A stretch of 52,215 nucleotides of DNA from Deltaproteobacteria bacterium (GTDB lineage Bacteria > Desulfobacterota > RBG-13-43-22). The notes under the pieces were generated by a model. The model was not told the origin of the DNA. It saw only the letters and a list, made by a program, of their open reading frames with translations, and did not search any database. The stretch's first letter is position 1. The number at the start of each line of letters is the position of its first letter. This document shows, piece after piece, positions 40,939-51,100 of this stretch. A program made the translations under genes and the position numbers. Location: positions 1 to 52,215 of the forward strand of contig JACRBX010000046.1 of the NCBI GenBank assembly GCA_016219225.1, given 5' to 3'.

Positions 40939-42543
40939 TCACAACCACCTGTCCCCGCCATCGACGCTATCGGCCCTGAAATGACAGCCGCGGCTCTGGC
41001 GGTTGTGGCGGGCCGCCTGGGAAATGATCAGGGCTACCTCGACGGCGTTACGCAGACCGATCAGGCCGTCGCTCAACTTGGTCCTGCGATAGAAGGTCTC
41101 AATCTCGTTTTGCAAATGTCGCAGCTCGCGGATGGCCCGCGAGAGCCGGTCACCGGAGCGGATGAGTCCCACATAATGCCACATGATATTCTGGATGGTC
41201 TGCATGTCCCCTTGAATGAGGGCCGGATCGGAGTCCTGGGTCAGCCCGGATTCGTCCCAGGCCGGGATGTCCTCCGGGGTGGGCACTGCCGACTCCGGGC
41301 CATCAGCCAAACGGGAAGCGATATCGCGGGCCGCCCGGGTGCCCCAAACCAGTCCTTCCAGCAGAGAAGTCGAAGCCAGACGGTTTGCCCCGTGCAATCC
41401 GGTGCAGGTCACTTCACCGGCAGCATAGAGACGGTCGATGCTGGTGCGGCCCCGCTCGTCCACGGCCACCCCGCCGCAAAAATAGTGGGCCGCCGGGACA
41501 ACGGGAATCGGTTCCCTGGTCATGTCAAGGCCGACCCGTTGGCATTCCGAGTAAATATTAGGAAATCGAACCTTGATTTCCCCGGCCGGCAGGTGCGAGG
41601 CAATATCCAGCAGGACGTAGGAATAGCCGTGGGTTTCCATTTCGGTATGGATGGCCCGGGCCACCACGTCCCGCGGGGCCAGATCTTTCCATTCGGGAGA
41701 ATAGGCTTCCATAAAGGGCCTGCCGTCCGGCCTGAGCAGTACCCCCCCTTCACCACGCACGGCCTCACTGATAAGGAAACCCTCCGCCCCGGGAACGGCC
41801 AGGGCCGTCGGGTGAAATTGAATATACTCGGCGTTAAGGATACGGGCCCCGGCGCGGTTGGCCATGGCCAGCCCGTCGCCCCTGGCCCCGGCCGGATTGG
41901 TGGTGTTGCGATAGAGGCGGCCAATGCCGCCGGAGGCCAGAATGGTGAAAGGGGCCAAGGTACGGTGAACGGCTTTTCCCTTGCGGTCGAAGACATAACC
42001 GCCATGGCAGGTGACCGGCTCGTAAGCCGCCAGTGGGTCCCGGGAGTGGTGGGGATAGGTGATCAGGTCCACAGCGGTGGCCTCGGTAATCAACTCGATG
42101 TTGGGTGTTTGTCGGACGCCCCGCATCATGGCCGAGATGATCGCCTGCCCCGTCCCGTCGCCGACGTGTAGAATACGCCGGCGGGAATGGGCCCCTTCCT
42201 GTCCCCAGGCCGGTTCTCCGTTGCCTTGTGCATCAAAAGGGACTTCGGCCGTTTCAATCAGGACTTCCTGCAAAAGGGCCGGTCCTTCTTCGGCCAGGAT
42301 GCGTGCTGCACGGGGCAGAGAGGCTCCGGCACCGGCGGCCAGGATGTCTTCAACCAACAGCTCCGGGGAGTCTCCCGGCCCTCGTCCGATAATCCCGCCT
42401 TGAGCGTACCGCGAATTGGATTCGCAGGGATCAGGTGCCCTGGTGATCAGGATGATGCGGCGTTGCGGGTTCCGGGCCAGGTTCAGGGCGGCTGTTGCTC
42501 CGGCTATGCCGGAGCCGATGATCAATACATCGGTTGTTTTCAT
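40939..42543 (-). CDS. nadB: L-aspartate oxidase NadB
   Basis: 534 residues. A flavoprotein that oxidises aspartate to iminoaspartate, the partner reaction to NadA. FAD-binding VLIIGSGIAGATAALNLARN at the N-terminus, then SNSRYAQGG, HRTLAPFTILASGGIGRLYR, EYIQFHPTALAVPG, PVVPAAHYFCGGVAVDERGR and LYAAGEVTCTGLHGANRLAS are clear family blocks. The C-terminal helical bundle is full. In anaerobes fumarate is the likely acceptor. The ATG overlaps the nadC stop by 4 bp. Confidence 0.95.
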   Translation of the reverse strand: MKTTDVLIIGSGIAGATAALNLARNPQRRIILITRAPDPCESNSRYAQGGIIGRGPGDSPELLVEDILAAGAGASLPRAARILAEEGPALLQEVLIETAEVPFDAQGNGEPAWGQEGAHSRRRILHVGDGTGQAIISAMMRGVRQTPNIELITEATAVDLITYPHHSRDPLAAYEPVTCHGGYVFDRKGKAVHRTLAPFTILASGGIGRLYRNTTNPAGARGDGLAMANRAGARILNAEYIQFHPTALAVPGAEGFLISEAVRGEGGVLLRPDGRPFMEAYSPEWKDLAPRDVVARAIHTEMETHGYSYVLLDIASHLPAGEIKVRFPNIYSECQRVGLDMTREPIPVVPAAHYFCGGVAVDERGRTSIDRLYAAGEVTCTGLHGANRLASTSLLEGLVWGTRAARDIASRLADGPESAVPTPEDIPAWDESGLTQDSDPALIQGDMQTIQNIMWHYVGLIRSGDRLSRAIRELRHLQNEIETFYRRTKLSDGLIGLRNAVEVALIISQAARHNRQSRGCHFRADSVDGGDRWL

Positions 42544-43394
42544 AAATTCTTCGATAAATACTCAAAGGATAGGTCAAATACCCTCGGTGAATGGGTCAAG
42601 GCGCCGGATGAGATGAAATCCACCCCGGTCTCGGCAATCCGGCGGACGGTCTGAAGGGTTACATTGCCGCTGGCTTCCAGTTTGGCGCGTCTGGCGGTCA
42701 GGCGGACGGCTGCGGCCATCATTTCAAGGGTCATGTTATCGAGCAGGATCCGTTCGACCTGGATGGCCAGGGCTTCCCGGACATCATCCAGGGAGCGGGC
42801 CTCCACCTCGATCTCCATCTCGGTCTGAGCGGACCGGGCCCGCCTCACCGCCTCGGTAATAGACCCGGCATAGTCTATATGGTTATCTTTGATCAGGATC
42901 ATATCGTACAGCCCGATGCGGTGGTTTTCCCCTCCGCCCCGTTTCACGGCCAGCTTATCGGCCAGGCGCAAACCGGGGGCCGTTTTTCGCGTATCCAGAA
43001 TGACCGCCTTGGTCCCGGCCACCGCGTCCACGAATAGACGGGTCAGGGTGGCGATCCCGGACATCCTCCCCAGGAAGTTGAGGGCGGTCCTTTCGGCAGT
43101 CAACAGGCTTCGTGTCCGGCCTGAGACCAGGGCCAGCACCTGCCGGTTGGCAATCCGGTCGCCTTCGTCCCATTCCGGGCGGAAGTCCACGTCAGGGTCC
43201 ACCATCCGGAAGACGGCCTGGGCCACATCCAGTCCGGCGATGATTCCGTCCTGTTTGGCGATAATCCGGCCGTCCATTCCGGCGGTGGCGGGAACAATGC
43301 TGTAGGTGGTGACGTCGCCGGGTCCAATGTCTTCGGCCAGGGCACGGCGGATGGTCTCAAGGATATCAGGATGAAGAGAGTGTTGAATGGTCAT
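42540..43394 (-). CDS. nadC: Quinolinate phosphoribosyltransferase NadC
   Basis: 284 residues. It turns quinolinate and PRPP into nicotinate mononucleotide. Blocks: EDIGPGDVTTYSIVPATAG near the N-terminus, ERTALNFLGRMSGIATLTR, DTRKTAPGLRLADKLAVKRG GGENHRIGLYDMILIKDNH, and the C-terminal LEASGNVTLQTVRRIAETGV DFISSGALTHS. AAGGAA precedes the ATG. It is first in a nadC-nadB unit; nadA follows after the repeat-rich gap. A repeated promoter-like sequence lies just upstream. Confidence 0.95.
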   Translation of the reverse strand: MTIQHSLHPDILETIRRALAEDIGPGDVTTYSIVPATAGMDGRIIAKQDGIIAGLDVAQAVFRMVDPDVDFRPEWDEGDRIANRQVLALVSGRTRSLLTAERTALNFLGRMSGIATLTRLFVDAVAGTKAVILDTRKTAPGLRLADKLAVKRGGGENHRIGLYDMILIKDNHIDYAGSITEAVRRARSAQTEMEIEVEARSLDDVREALAIQVERILLDNMTLEMMAAAVRLTARRAKLEASGNVTLQTVRRIAETGVDFISSGALTHSPRVFDLSFEYLSKNL

Positions 43395-43411
43395 TTCCTT
43401 AATTTATTTAT

Positions 43412-43462
43412 GAATTCCTATTCCTTATTCGTTAAAAAGTCAATAAATTTGGTTCTTCTCTT
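43412..43462 (-). promoter_or_regulatory. Repeated promoter-like sequence before nadC
   Basis: Second copy of the 38935-38986 sequence. On the minus strand TTATTGACTTTTTAACGAAT then AAGGAATAGGAATTC, ending about 18 bp before the nadC ATG. No NAD-responsive operator could be recognised. Confidence 0.5.
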
Positions 43463-43525
43463 AATCATTTGGGAGAAAGGGGGCGAGGATCCCAGGATTC
43501 AATAGGTCAAGCTATTTATTTTAAA

Positions 43526-43554
43526 TTGACTTTAAGTGATGGATATGTTTTATT
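43526..43554 (+). promoter_or_regulatory. Possible promoter of the restriction operon
   Basis: TTGACT (43526-43531) and TTTATT (43549-43554) are 17 bp apart in an AT-rich stretch, about 110 bp before the methyltransferase ATG. The -10 is weak. Confidence 0.35.
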
Positions 43555-43662
43555 TTGTTTATCTGAAATCGGCGTTCTATCGTAATTGTCTTTGCAAATA
43601 ATCACTGAAAACTCTAAAATTTAAATACTTTTTACAGGGACTTGCAGGGATAAAACCAGATA

Positions 43663-46494
43663 ATGGTGACATCTAAGAAGACGGGAAACTATAAGAAATC
43701 GCAGGTCGGCAGGAAAGGCGGAACGGCAGAGAAAGGTCTTACAGAGCCGTATCGCCATCCAACTGCGGAGAGTTTGATGCGGCCTGAAGTGGGGACCCAG
43801 GCTCAGTTCAGGAAAAAGAAGCCGCCTGTCAGCTATCGCTACGATTCTTCTCTTTCGCCGGCCCTCGAGTGGGACGGGCAGAACCCGGCGCGTGAACAGG
43901 GTGAGGTCCTTATCGCCAAGCTCTATGACGTGTCTGCCTCCTTGGCGGAGCTCCAGGCAAAGATAAAAGTCGCGGAATCTGAAAAAGAACGGGCAAAGAT
44001 TCGGGCAGAGATCGACAAAGCGCAGGGCACGGTCGTCTCGATTGCGGATGGGCTCAAGGCCCTTGGCAAGCCGTTTCTGAATTGGGCCGGCAAGGCCGAA
44101 AGGTTGTCTTTCGACGTGCCGACGCTGCCTTTGTTTGTCCATGAGCGGCTTTCGACTAAGGCCATTATTGAAACGCTCGCCAGCCATAAAAAAGACAGGC
44201 AGCTTGACCTGTTCAGCCTCTTCGGCGACCCGCAGCATTCGATTACCGACCAGATCCTGAAGGCCTACGAATATAAGGACAAGTGGGTGAATCGCCTGGT
44301 GCTCGGTGATTCGCTGGTCGTGATGAACTCGCTGGTGCATTACGAAGGACTCGGCGGGCAGGTCCAGATGATTTACATGGACCCACCCTATGGCGTGAAA
44401 TTCGGCTCCAACTTCCAGCCCTTTGTCCGCAAGCGCGATGTGAAGCACAACGAAGACGACGACATGACCCGGGAGCCCGAGATGGTAAAGGCCTATCGCG
44501 ACACCTGGGAGCTCGGCCTTCATTCGTATCTCACTTACATGCGCGACAGGTTACTGATTGCAAGGGAACTCCTTACTCCAAGCGGAAGCATCTTTGTGCA
44601 GATCAGTGATGAGAATTTGCATCATGTAAGGGAAGTGATGGATGAAGTTTTTGGGGCGGAGAATTTTGCTTCATTGATTACATTCCAAAAAACTACAGGA
44701 TCTACAACAAAAACAATTCCTGCTACCTCTGATTATCTGCTCTGGTATGCCAAGGAAATGGATCATGTGAAGTTTCGAAAGCTCTTTGAGCGGCAGAGTC
44801 CGGGGTTATCGGGTGCGCTTGAATATAAACGTTTGGAGTTGGCGGACGGATCGCATGTACCAATAAGCCATTTTAATAATGAAGGTGTATTGTCTTTGCC
44901 TCCGGGAGCTAAGATCTTCGCAACGGACAGCATTGTATCAAAGGGTGGAGACGATCTCGATATAGACCTCGAATGGGAGGGAAAGCGCTTCCGACTGTCA
45001 TGTAAACCTAACCGCCATTGGAAGCCCGGAGTAGAAGGCATTAAAAGACTTTGGGATGTTGGTCGGTTACTTCGTCAGGAAGGTCTGCGCATCTACAAAC
45101 GGTACTTCGAAGACTTCCCTTTCAGAGAGTTAGTTCATGTTTGGGCTGATACAAGAGGTGAGGATGATCCGGATTACGTAGTACAAACACACACTAAAGT
45201 CTTGGAACGTTGTATTAATATGACCACCGACCCCGGCGACCTTGTTCTCGACCCCACCTGCGGCAGTGGAACGACTGCTTATGTTGCCGAGCAGTGGGGC
45301 AGGCGTTGGATCACAATCGATACGAGCCGGGTGCCTCTTGCGCTTGCACGCCAGAGGTTGCTGACAGCTACCTTTCCATATTATGAGCTGAGAGAACCCG
45401 ACCATGGACCGGCTGGCGGCTTTATTTACAAGCGCAAGCAAAACAATAAAGGCGAAGAGGTCGGCGGCATTGTACCCCATGTTACGCTCAAATCCATCGC
45501 AAACAATGAACCCCCCGCAGAAGAAGTGCTGGTGGACAGACCGGAGACCGTAAACAGCATCACCCGCGTTTCCGGTCCTTTCTGCCTTGAAGCGACGATC
45601 CCGACTCCGGTTGACTGGGAAGGTGACGGGGTTGAAGATTGGGGGGCGCCGGAAGCCGGTGAGTACGGGTCATTCATCGACCGGATGCTCGAGGTCCTGC
45701 GGCGGTCTCCGGTGCTTCATTTAGACGGCGGCAAGACCGTTGAGTTCAAAGTTATCCGCAAGCCAGCCAAGACACTGTCCCTTTCGGCAGAAGCGCTTGT
45801 AACTAATGGCAGCGATAAACCCGTGGCCATTCTCTTCGGCCCTGAAAACGGAGCGATCAGCGAAAAGCTTGTATACGAAGCTGCGCGTGAGGCGCATGCC
45901 AAGAATTATTCCCACCTTTTTGTGATCGGCTTTGCCATTCAACCGGGCGCGCGGAATTTTGTCGATAATTGCGAGGCCGCCGTGGGCGTGCCGGCAACAT
46001 ACGTGCAGGCCACACCAGACCTTTTAATGGGCGATCTCCTGAAGAACATGCGCTCAAGTCAGATATTCAGCGTCTGCGGTCTGCCGGAGGTTGTGCTGAG
46101 AAAATTGTCTAAAGGCGCCTCCAAACCTTCTCATACCAAGGGAGAGGGGAATGCTAAGTATCAGGTGGAACTGCTGGGGCTCGATGTCTTCGATCCGGTC
46201 ACGATGATGGTCGATCACCGTAAGGGTAACGATGTCCCTGCCTGGTTCCTCGATACCGATTACAACGGTCTTTGCTTCCATGTCAGCCAGGCATTTTTCC
46301 CCCGCACAAGCGCCTGGGATAATTTGAAACGGGCGCTGAAGTCTACCCATGAAGACAGTGTCTGGGACCATCTTGCCGGAACGATCAGCGCGTCGTTTGA
46401 AGCCGGGGAGCATGGACAGATTGCGGTTAAGGTGATCGACGACCGTGGAAATGAGTTGCTGGTTTTGAAAAACCTCGCGGAGGCAAAGGAATGA
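43663..46494 (+). CDS. Type III-like DNA methyltransferase (Mod), long form
   Basis: 943 residues. It would add a methyl group to adenine in the recognition site and supply target recognition for the restriction complex. Catalytic DPPYG (240-244) comes before the SAM motif VLDPTCGSGTT (about 526-537), the beta-class order used by type III Mod enzymes. A helical N-terminal part (about 60-210) precedes the catalytic domain, the target-recognition region lies between the motifs, and about 340 residues follow the SAM motif. Typical Mod proteins have about 600-700 residues, so this is long. The stop overlaps the next gene by 4 bp. The ribosome-binding site is poor. Confidence 0.9.
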   Translation: MVTSKKTGNYKKSQVGRKGGTAEKGLTEPYRHPTAESLMRPEVGTQAQFRKKKPPVSYRYDSSLSPALEWDGQNPAREQGEVLIAKLYDVSASLAELQAKIKVAESEKERAKIRAEIDKAQGTVVSIADGLKALGKPFLNWAGKAERLSFDVPTLPLFVHERLSTKAIIETLASHKKDRQLDLFSLFGDPQHSITDQILKAYEYKDKWVNRLVLGDSLVVMNSLVHYEGLGGQVQMIYMDPPYGVKFGSNFQPFVRKRDVKHNEDDDMTREPEMVKAYRDTWELGLHSYLTYMRDRLLIARELLTPSGSIFVQISDENLHHVREVMDEVFGAENFASLITFQKTTGSTTKTIPATSDYLLWYAKEMDHVKFRKLFERQSPGLSGALEYKRLELADGSHVPISHFNNEGVLSLPPGAKIFATDSIVSKGGDDLDIDLEWEGKRFRLSCKPNRHWKPGVEGIKRLWDVGRLLRQEGLRIYKRYFEDFPFRELVHVWADTRGEDDPDYVVQTHTKVLERCINMTTDPGDLVLDPTCGSGTTAYVAEQWGRRWITIDTSRVPLALARQRLLTATFPYYELREPDHGPAGGFIYKRKQNNKGEEVGGIVPHVTLKSIANNEPPAEEVLVDRPETVNSITRVSGPFCLEATIPTPVDWEGDGVEDWGAPEAGEYGSFIDRMLEVLRRSPVLHLDGGKTVEFKVIRKPAKTLSLSAEALVTNGSDKPVAILFGPENGAISEKLVYEAAREAHAKNYSHLFVIGFAIQPGARNFVDNCEAAVGVPATYVQATPDLLMGDLLKNMRSSQIFSVCGLPEVVLRKLSKGASKPSHTKGEGNAKYQVELLGLDVFDPVTMMVDHRKGNDVPAWFLDTDYNGLCFHVSQAFFPRTSAWDNLKRALKSTHEDSVWDHLAGTISASFEAGEHGQIAVKVIDDRGNELLVLKNLAEAKE

Positions 46495-48140
46495 TTTCCA
46501 AAGTTGTTATCCGCAGATTCAAGCGTTTCGAAGAAGTTTCTTTCGACATCCCGGGGCATATTGTTCTCGCCGGGCCGAATAATACAGGGAAAACAACGCT
46601 CTTACAGGCTATTGCCTCGTGGTCTTTAGCCCTGGACCGCTGGAAACAACTCAATGACTTTAATCCGCGGCAAGGCTATGTAAAGGCCCCGATTGCACGT
46701 CAGGCCTTTGCATCAGTGCCACTCAGGAGCTTCGACATGCTCTGGAATCGGCGTCAGTACACCGGAAACCTCGAGATTGAAGTTACTTCAACGGACAACA
46801 AGCCCATAACCATGGAGTTTATTTCCGACAGTACGGAACAGATCTATGTGCGGCCGCGCGCAGAGGTTGACCCCTCAGCGCTTAAGAAAAAAACTTTATC
46901 CGCAGTTTACATACCTCCGATGACCGGTTTGGGGACTGAAGAACCCCTTTACCAACCTCCAAAGATTGCTCAGCTTCTTGGCCAGGCTAAACCAGGGGAA
47001 GTAATAAGAAACCTTCTGGTTCAGGCAAAATACTCCGAAACGGCCTGGCAGGCTCTTACAGAATCGATCAAACGTTTATTCGGGTATGAACTTATTCCTC
47101 CCGATGAAACGGGCGCCGACATTCTTGCCCAATATCGCCATGGATCCGGTGAGAAAGAATTGGACATAGCCAGCGCCGGGAGCGGGTTTCAGCAGATATT
47201 GATGCTGCTCACTTTCCTTCATACCCGCCCGGCCTCGATTCTTCTCATTGACGAACCGGATGCCCATCTGCATGTGGTTCTTCAAGATGCCATTTACAGT
47301 GAACTACGATCTGTAGCCATGGACCAGCATTCACAACTCATCATTGCGACGCATTCAGAGGTCATCATCGATTCGGTCGAACCAAGGGAGTTGTTTGCCA
47401 TGTTTGATGGCCCGCGGCCGATAGCGGATAATAAAGAACGCGCCAGCCTGATGCGGTCCCTGTCCATCCTTTCAAACGTCGATATCATCATGGCCCAGGA
47501 CGCACCGGGCATTCTTTATGTGGAAGGCCATACCGATATCGCCATATTGCGTGAATGGGCGCGGATTCTAAACCATAAAGCTTATGACTTGCTGACACGA
47601 ACCCTTTTCTGGAAACCAACCGTTTGGGAGAGCAGACTCGGGGCCGGCGACGTGCAGGCCCGCGAACATTATGACGCCTTACAGCTTGTTAAACCCGGCA
47701 TTCCCGGTTTGATGCTGCTTGACGGCGACTGCCGGGTGGAAGTCACCGCGTCCCAGATTACCGGAATCGGCTTACAGCGCGTCCGCTGGAAAAGATATGA
47801 AATCGAAAGCTATCTGGTTCATCCCGCCGCCTTAAGACGTTTTGTCGAAAACCAGGTTGGGGAAGATGCGGCAGAACCGCATTTGGCCGATCTCGACAAA
47901 TATTTTCAGGCCAATTTTCCGCCACCCTTTATCGAGAATCCATTATCCGACCCGGCATTCCTGATAAGCACCAAAGCCCGTGTTGAATTTATTCCTCCGG
48001 CTTTGGAGGCGGCAGGCCTTTTCAACATTCCCTATACAAAATATAATGAAATTGCAGCGGTTATGCTGCCAGAAGAGATACACCCGGAAATAATAGAAAA
48101 ACTTGACGCCATCTGTAGCGCTTTTAATATACCCCTATGA
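46491..48140 (+). CDS. OLD/PARIS-like AAA ATPase with TOPRIM domain
   Basis: 549 residues. The N-terminal ABC-type ATPase has Walker A AGPNNTGKTTL (27-37), a signature-like DIASAGSGFQQILMLL and Walker B ILLIDEPDAHLH (about 250-261), then IIATHSEVIIDSV with the H-loop. The C-terminal part has a TOPRIM-like pair: LYVEGHTDIAILRE (about 342-355) and LMLLDGDCR (about 407-415). This matches OLD-family nucleases and the AriA/AriB pair of PARIS joined in one chain. It overlaps both neighbours by 4 bp (ATGA), so it is made with the Mod and Res proteins. Its role inside a type III-like locus is unknown; it may sense broken or foreign DNA or act as a back-up effector. Confidence 0.85.
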   Translation: MISKVVIRRFKRFEEVSFDIPGHIVLAGPNNTGKTTLLQAIASWSLALDRWKQLNDFNPRQGYVKAPIARQAFASVPLRSFDMLWNRRQYTGNLEIEVTSTDNKPITMEFISDSTEQIYVRPRAEVDPSALKKKTLSAVYIPPMTGLGTEEPLYQPPKIAQLLGQAKPGEVIRNLLVQAKYSETAWQALTESIKRLFGYELIPPDETGADILAQYRHGSGEKELDIASAGSGFQQILMLLTFLHTRPASILLIDEPDAHLHVVLQDAIYSELRSVAMDQHSQLIIATHSEVIIDSVEPRELFAMFDGPRPIADNKERASLMRSLSILSNVDIIMAQDAPGILYVEGHTDIAILREWARILNHKAYDLLTRTLFWKPTVWESRLGAGDVQAREHYDALQLVKPGIPGLMLLDGDCRVEVTASQITGIGLQRVRWKRYEIESYLVHPAALRRFVENQVGEDAAEPHLADLDKYFQANFPPPFIENPLSDPAFLISTKARVEFIPPALEAAGLFNIPYTKYNEIAAVMLPEEIHPEIIEKLDAICSAFNIPL

Positions 48141-51100
48141 ACCAGTACGAAGTTCCCGAACCGATCCTGAATTCACCTTATCTTGAACCTTCGTCCTACT
48201 GGCGCATTATCGAAGGCGAGCCTCCTGTGCAGATAGAAGGCCGGAGACCGGCCATGTACTATTATCGTCCCCCTTTGAAATCCCTGTCTGAATCTCCTGA
48301 AGGCATCGGCACGGCTATCGAACTGAAGCTTGTTAATCGTGTTCGGGGCCGGATGAAGGAGTGGCTGCCGTTGGCGCTCAAAGGGGATGGCGGAGTGACC
48401 GGGATTAGCTGTGAACTCCTTAATTACTGGCGCCGCGAAGGCCGACAGCAACGGCTTTTCTTTGCCCAGCTTGAGGCCGCCGAGACCATTATTTTTCTGA
48501 AGGAAGCCCGCGCTGATTTTCTGCAGGGCATTTCTGTTCCACCTGACGAGCCGAGCGAGGAGCGAAAAGCCGAAGGGTTCAAGGCATTCGGTCGTTATGC
48601 CTGTAAGATGGCCACGGGGTCCGGCAAGACCACCGTCATGGGCATGATAACCGCCTGGAGCATATTGAACAAGATTAATAGCCGGAATGACAGCCGCTTT
48701 TCTGACGCCGTGCTCGTCGTCTGTCCCAATGTGACGATCCGAAGCAGGCTTCAGGAACTCGATCCTGAACGAGGAGAGGCAAGCATTTATCGCACGCGTG
48801 ATCTTGTGCCGTCTCATCTTATGCCGGATCTTACAAAAGGGAAAATACTCATAACGAACTGGCATGTTTTTGAGCCCCAGGTCATGCAGACAGCGGGGGT
48901 CAGCGCCAAAGTAGCCAAAACCGGCGTGCCGGTAAGCATCACGGAAACGATTATTATCGGCGAAAAGACCACTACCGCCCGTGGGACGCGTTATTTGACA
49001 TTAGAAGATCTGACCAAACAGGTGGATGCCGGGATATTGCATATCCTTTCGGAAGAGCGTGATAAGCAAGGCCATCTCAAAAAAGTAAAGATCGAATCCA
49101 CCAAGTATGTTGAAAGCGATACGGCGCTGTTGAATCGTGTGCTCGGACGTGACATTGGAGGAAAGCGGAATATCCTGGTGCTTAATGATGAGGCCCATCA
49201 CGCTTACCGGATCAGAAGGCCTGAACCCGAAGAAGGAGAAGAAGACCTTTTTGGCGAGGAAGAGGAAATCGAAGAGTTTTTTAAAGAGGCCACTGTCTGG
49301 GTTGAGGGGCTTGATCGTATCAACAAAAACCGTGGCATCAATTTCTGTGTGGACCTCTCCGCAACGCCTTATTTTCTCGGCCGGATGGGACCGGACAGCA
49401 ACCGCATCTTCCCCTGGGTGGTCAGCGAATTCGGGCTGACGGATGCCATAGAATCAGGGCTTACCAAAATTCCCCAGCTTGCCGTGCGTGACACGACCGG
49501 CAAAGAAATACCGGGCTACTTCAATATCTGGCGATGGATTTTGCCACACCTGACAACTTCCGAGCGTGGCGGTAAGAAGGAGGCTCCAAAACCGGAGGCG
49601 ATCCTCAAGTGGGCCCATACCCCGATTGTCATGCTGGCCGGACTCTGGGCTGAACTCTGTCAGGAATGGGAAGGGAACAAGGAAGACCCCCGACCTCCGG
49701 TGTTTATCCTCGTCTGCAAAAATACAAAGATTGCCAAGGTCATTTACGAGTGGCTGGCTGAGAATAATCCTCCTGCCGGAATTCCACCGTCGAAAATCGA
49801 CGGGTTTCGCAATAACGGAAGAATCAGCACGATTCGGGTCGACTCTAAGGTGGTCCATGAGACTGACACGGGCGAGGCCAAGAGTGATGAATCCCGTTGG
49901 ATGCGTTTTACCCTTGATACCGTCGGCAAGCTGGAGTGGCCCCGGGACAGACAAGGTCGGACGCTCTATCCTGAAGGTTTCGAGGAATTAGGAAAGAAGC
50001 TGGACAGGCCGTTATACCCACCCGGCAGAGACATTCGTTGTATCGTCAGTGTCGGTATGCTTACCGAAGGCTGGGATTGCAATACCGTGACGCATATCAT
50101 CGGACTCCGTCCCTTTATGTCTCAACTGCTTTGTGAACAAGTTGTAGGCCGTGGGCTGCGGAGATCAAACTACGAGGTGGGGGAGGACGGAAAACTGACT
50201 GAAGAGGTCGCTAAGGTTTTTGGTGTTCCCTTTGAAATAATTCCCTTTAAGGAAACGAAAGATGGCCCGCGGATACCCCCGGTCAAGCGGCACCATGTCT
50301 ATGCTATCCCGGCCAAGGCCCGCTATGAAATCAAGTTCCCTCGTGTTGAGGGGTATACGCAGGCCATACGCAACAGGATATCGGTGGACTGGAATGGGAT
50401 TCCTGAACTCATTCTGAACCCTCTCCACATTCCTCCTGAGGTGCAGATGAAAGCGGCCCTTCTCAGTAATCAAGGAAGGCCGTCTCTTTTGGGGCCGGGA
50501 AAGCTGGAAAGTGTAGACTTGAGTCCATTCAGAACAGGACGTCGATTTCAGGAATTGGTCTTTGAGCTTGCTCGTGACTTGACTCGGGTGTATGCATCAC
50601 AGCCAGGTTGCGAGGTTCCCGTTCAGGTCCTTTTCCCGCAGCTTGCCGGAATCGTTGATTATTATTTAAGCGAAAAAGTAAAACCAGTCGATCCGGCAAG
50701 TATCCTTGATGTTTTTCTTTCTCCGTATTATGGCTGGGCCATAGAAAGCCTTTTAAGCGGTATAAAACCTGATGTCATGACAGGTGAAACTCCTGAGGTA
50801 GCCGTCTATGAGTCAAGCAGAGGGGCGGGTTCGACCTCGGACGTCGATTTTTGGACAAGTAAAGAAGTGCGTGAAGTTGAGCGGTCCCATCTGAACTATA
50901 TCGTTGCTGATACCCGAATATGGGAGCAGTCAGCCGCATACACCATCGATACCCATCCGGCTACCGGGGCTTTTGTGAAAAACCAGGGCTTGGGATTTGC
51001 AATGCCCTATTTCCACAACGGCCAGAGCCACGATTATATTCCCGATTTTATCATTCGATTAGATACTGGGGGTGGAGTGTCTTATTTGATCCTTGAAACC

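Noticed and set aside
40933-42171. 412-codon open frame on the plus strand opposite nadB
   Set aside because: It is antisense to a clear nadB with all family motifs, and its translation is Gly/Pro/Arg-rich without any domain: a shadow of GC-rich coding.
43621-44523. 300-codon open frame on the minus strand opposite mod
   Set aside because: Antisense to the N-terminal half of the methyltransferase; no ribosome-binding site or recognisable domain.
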